Shown here piece after piece: positions 13,465-13,542 of a DNA stretch of 13,542 nucleotides (its first letter is position 1; every line of letters begins with the position of its first letter). A program made the position numbers and the translations under genes. This stretch comes from an uncultured Ruminococcus sp. (GTDB lineage: Bacteria > Bacillota_A > Clostridia > Oscillospirales > Ruminococcaceae): assembly GCA_946629405.1 (NCBI GenBank), contig CAMOXW010000084.1, positions 1 to 13,542 on the forward strand. Direction: 5' to 3'. A model generated the notes under the pieces. That model was not told the origin of the DNA. It did no database searches and worked only from the letters and a program-made list of their open reading frames with translations.

Positions 13465-13542
13465 GGAGGATAATTATGAAAAAGTCTATTTCAGTTCTCG
13501 CAGCAGCAATGCTGCTCTCATGCACATTCGTTTCCTGCGGAA
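13465..13542 (+). repeat. Direct repeat, copy 2
   Basis: Identical over all 78 bases to 12818-12895, including the ribosome binding site spacing. Identity continues to the window edge. Confidence 0.95.
13476..13542 (+). CDS. Tandem lipoprotein copy, N-terminus only
   Basis: The start of a second lipoprotein with a signal peptide and lipobox identical to those of the gene before it, 18 bp after that gene's stop codon. Only 22 codons are inside the window, so nothing can be said of the mature part. Its close spacing and lack of a promoter suggest co-transcription. Confidence 0.85.
   Translation, partial: MKKSISVLAAAMLLSCTFVSCG

Overview
The window looks like the chromosome of a fibre-degrading Gram-positive gut or rumen bacterium of the Ruminococcus (Oscillospiraceae) type, close to R. 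flavefaciens or R. albus. The grounds are a secreted modular GH9 cellulase (CBM4, Ig-like domain, GH9, then a Thr/Glu/Lys linker), strong AGGAGG ribosome binding sites, sigma-A style promoters, a sporulation sigma-G gene, a Pro/Thr/Glu-rich surface protein and lipoproteins with short N-terminal lipoboxes. The genus is inferred from gene content; no marker gene such as 16S rRNA is present.

Layout: (1) 1-2514, minus: the cellulase, running off the left edge, with its own promoter and palindromic sites upstream. (2) 2716-3682: a small XRE-type repressor (minus) divergent from an EF-hand lipoprotein (plus). Their shared spacer carries two related 18-bp dyad operators that bracket the lipoprotein promoter. 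(3) 3689-4000: a 312-bp element with dyad symmetry along nearly its whole length, filling the gap between convergent genes. (4) 4016-6256, minus: an HD-domain hydrolase followed by an intracellular GH13 enzyme with a C-terminal DUF1653-like domain, probably one operon. (5) 6344-7837, minus: a multi-pass GT-C (PMT/ArnT-like) glycosyltransferase with a TTG start. (6) 8008-8796, plus: a Nudix hydrolase whose N-terminal domain looks barstar-like, behind a consensus sigma-A promoter. (7) 8838-10381, minus: a membrane-anchored Pro/Thr/Glu-rich protein and, upstream of it, sigG with a sigma-F/G-like promoter. (8) 10531-12495, minus: an SLC13/ArsB-NhaD-type ion transporter and a cytidylate-kinase-like protein in one operon. 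(9) 12829-13542, plus: a lipoprotein gene interrupted by an apparent 1-base deletion, followed by the start of a tandem copy sharing 78 identical bases.

The genes do not form one pathway. Cellulase, GH13 enzyme and transporter fit a polysaccharide-fermenting lifestyle, while sigG implies at least part of an endospore programme. The most unusual items are the long symmetric element, the repressor/operator/EF-hand lipoprotein module, the barstar-like/Nudix fusion, the GH13/DUF1653 fusion and the tandem, partly broken lipoprotein genes.
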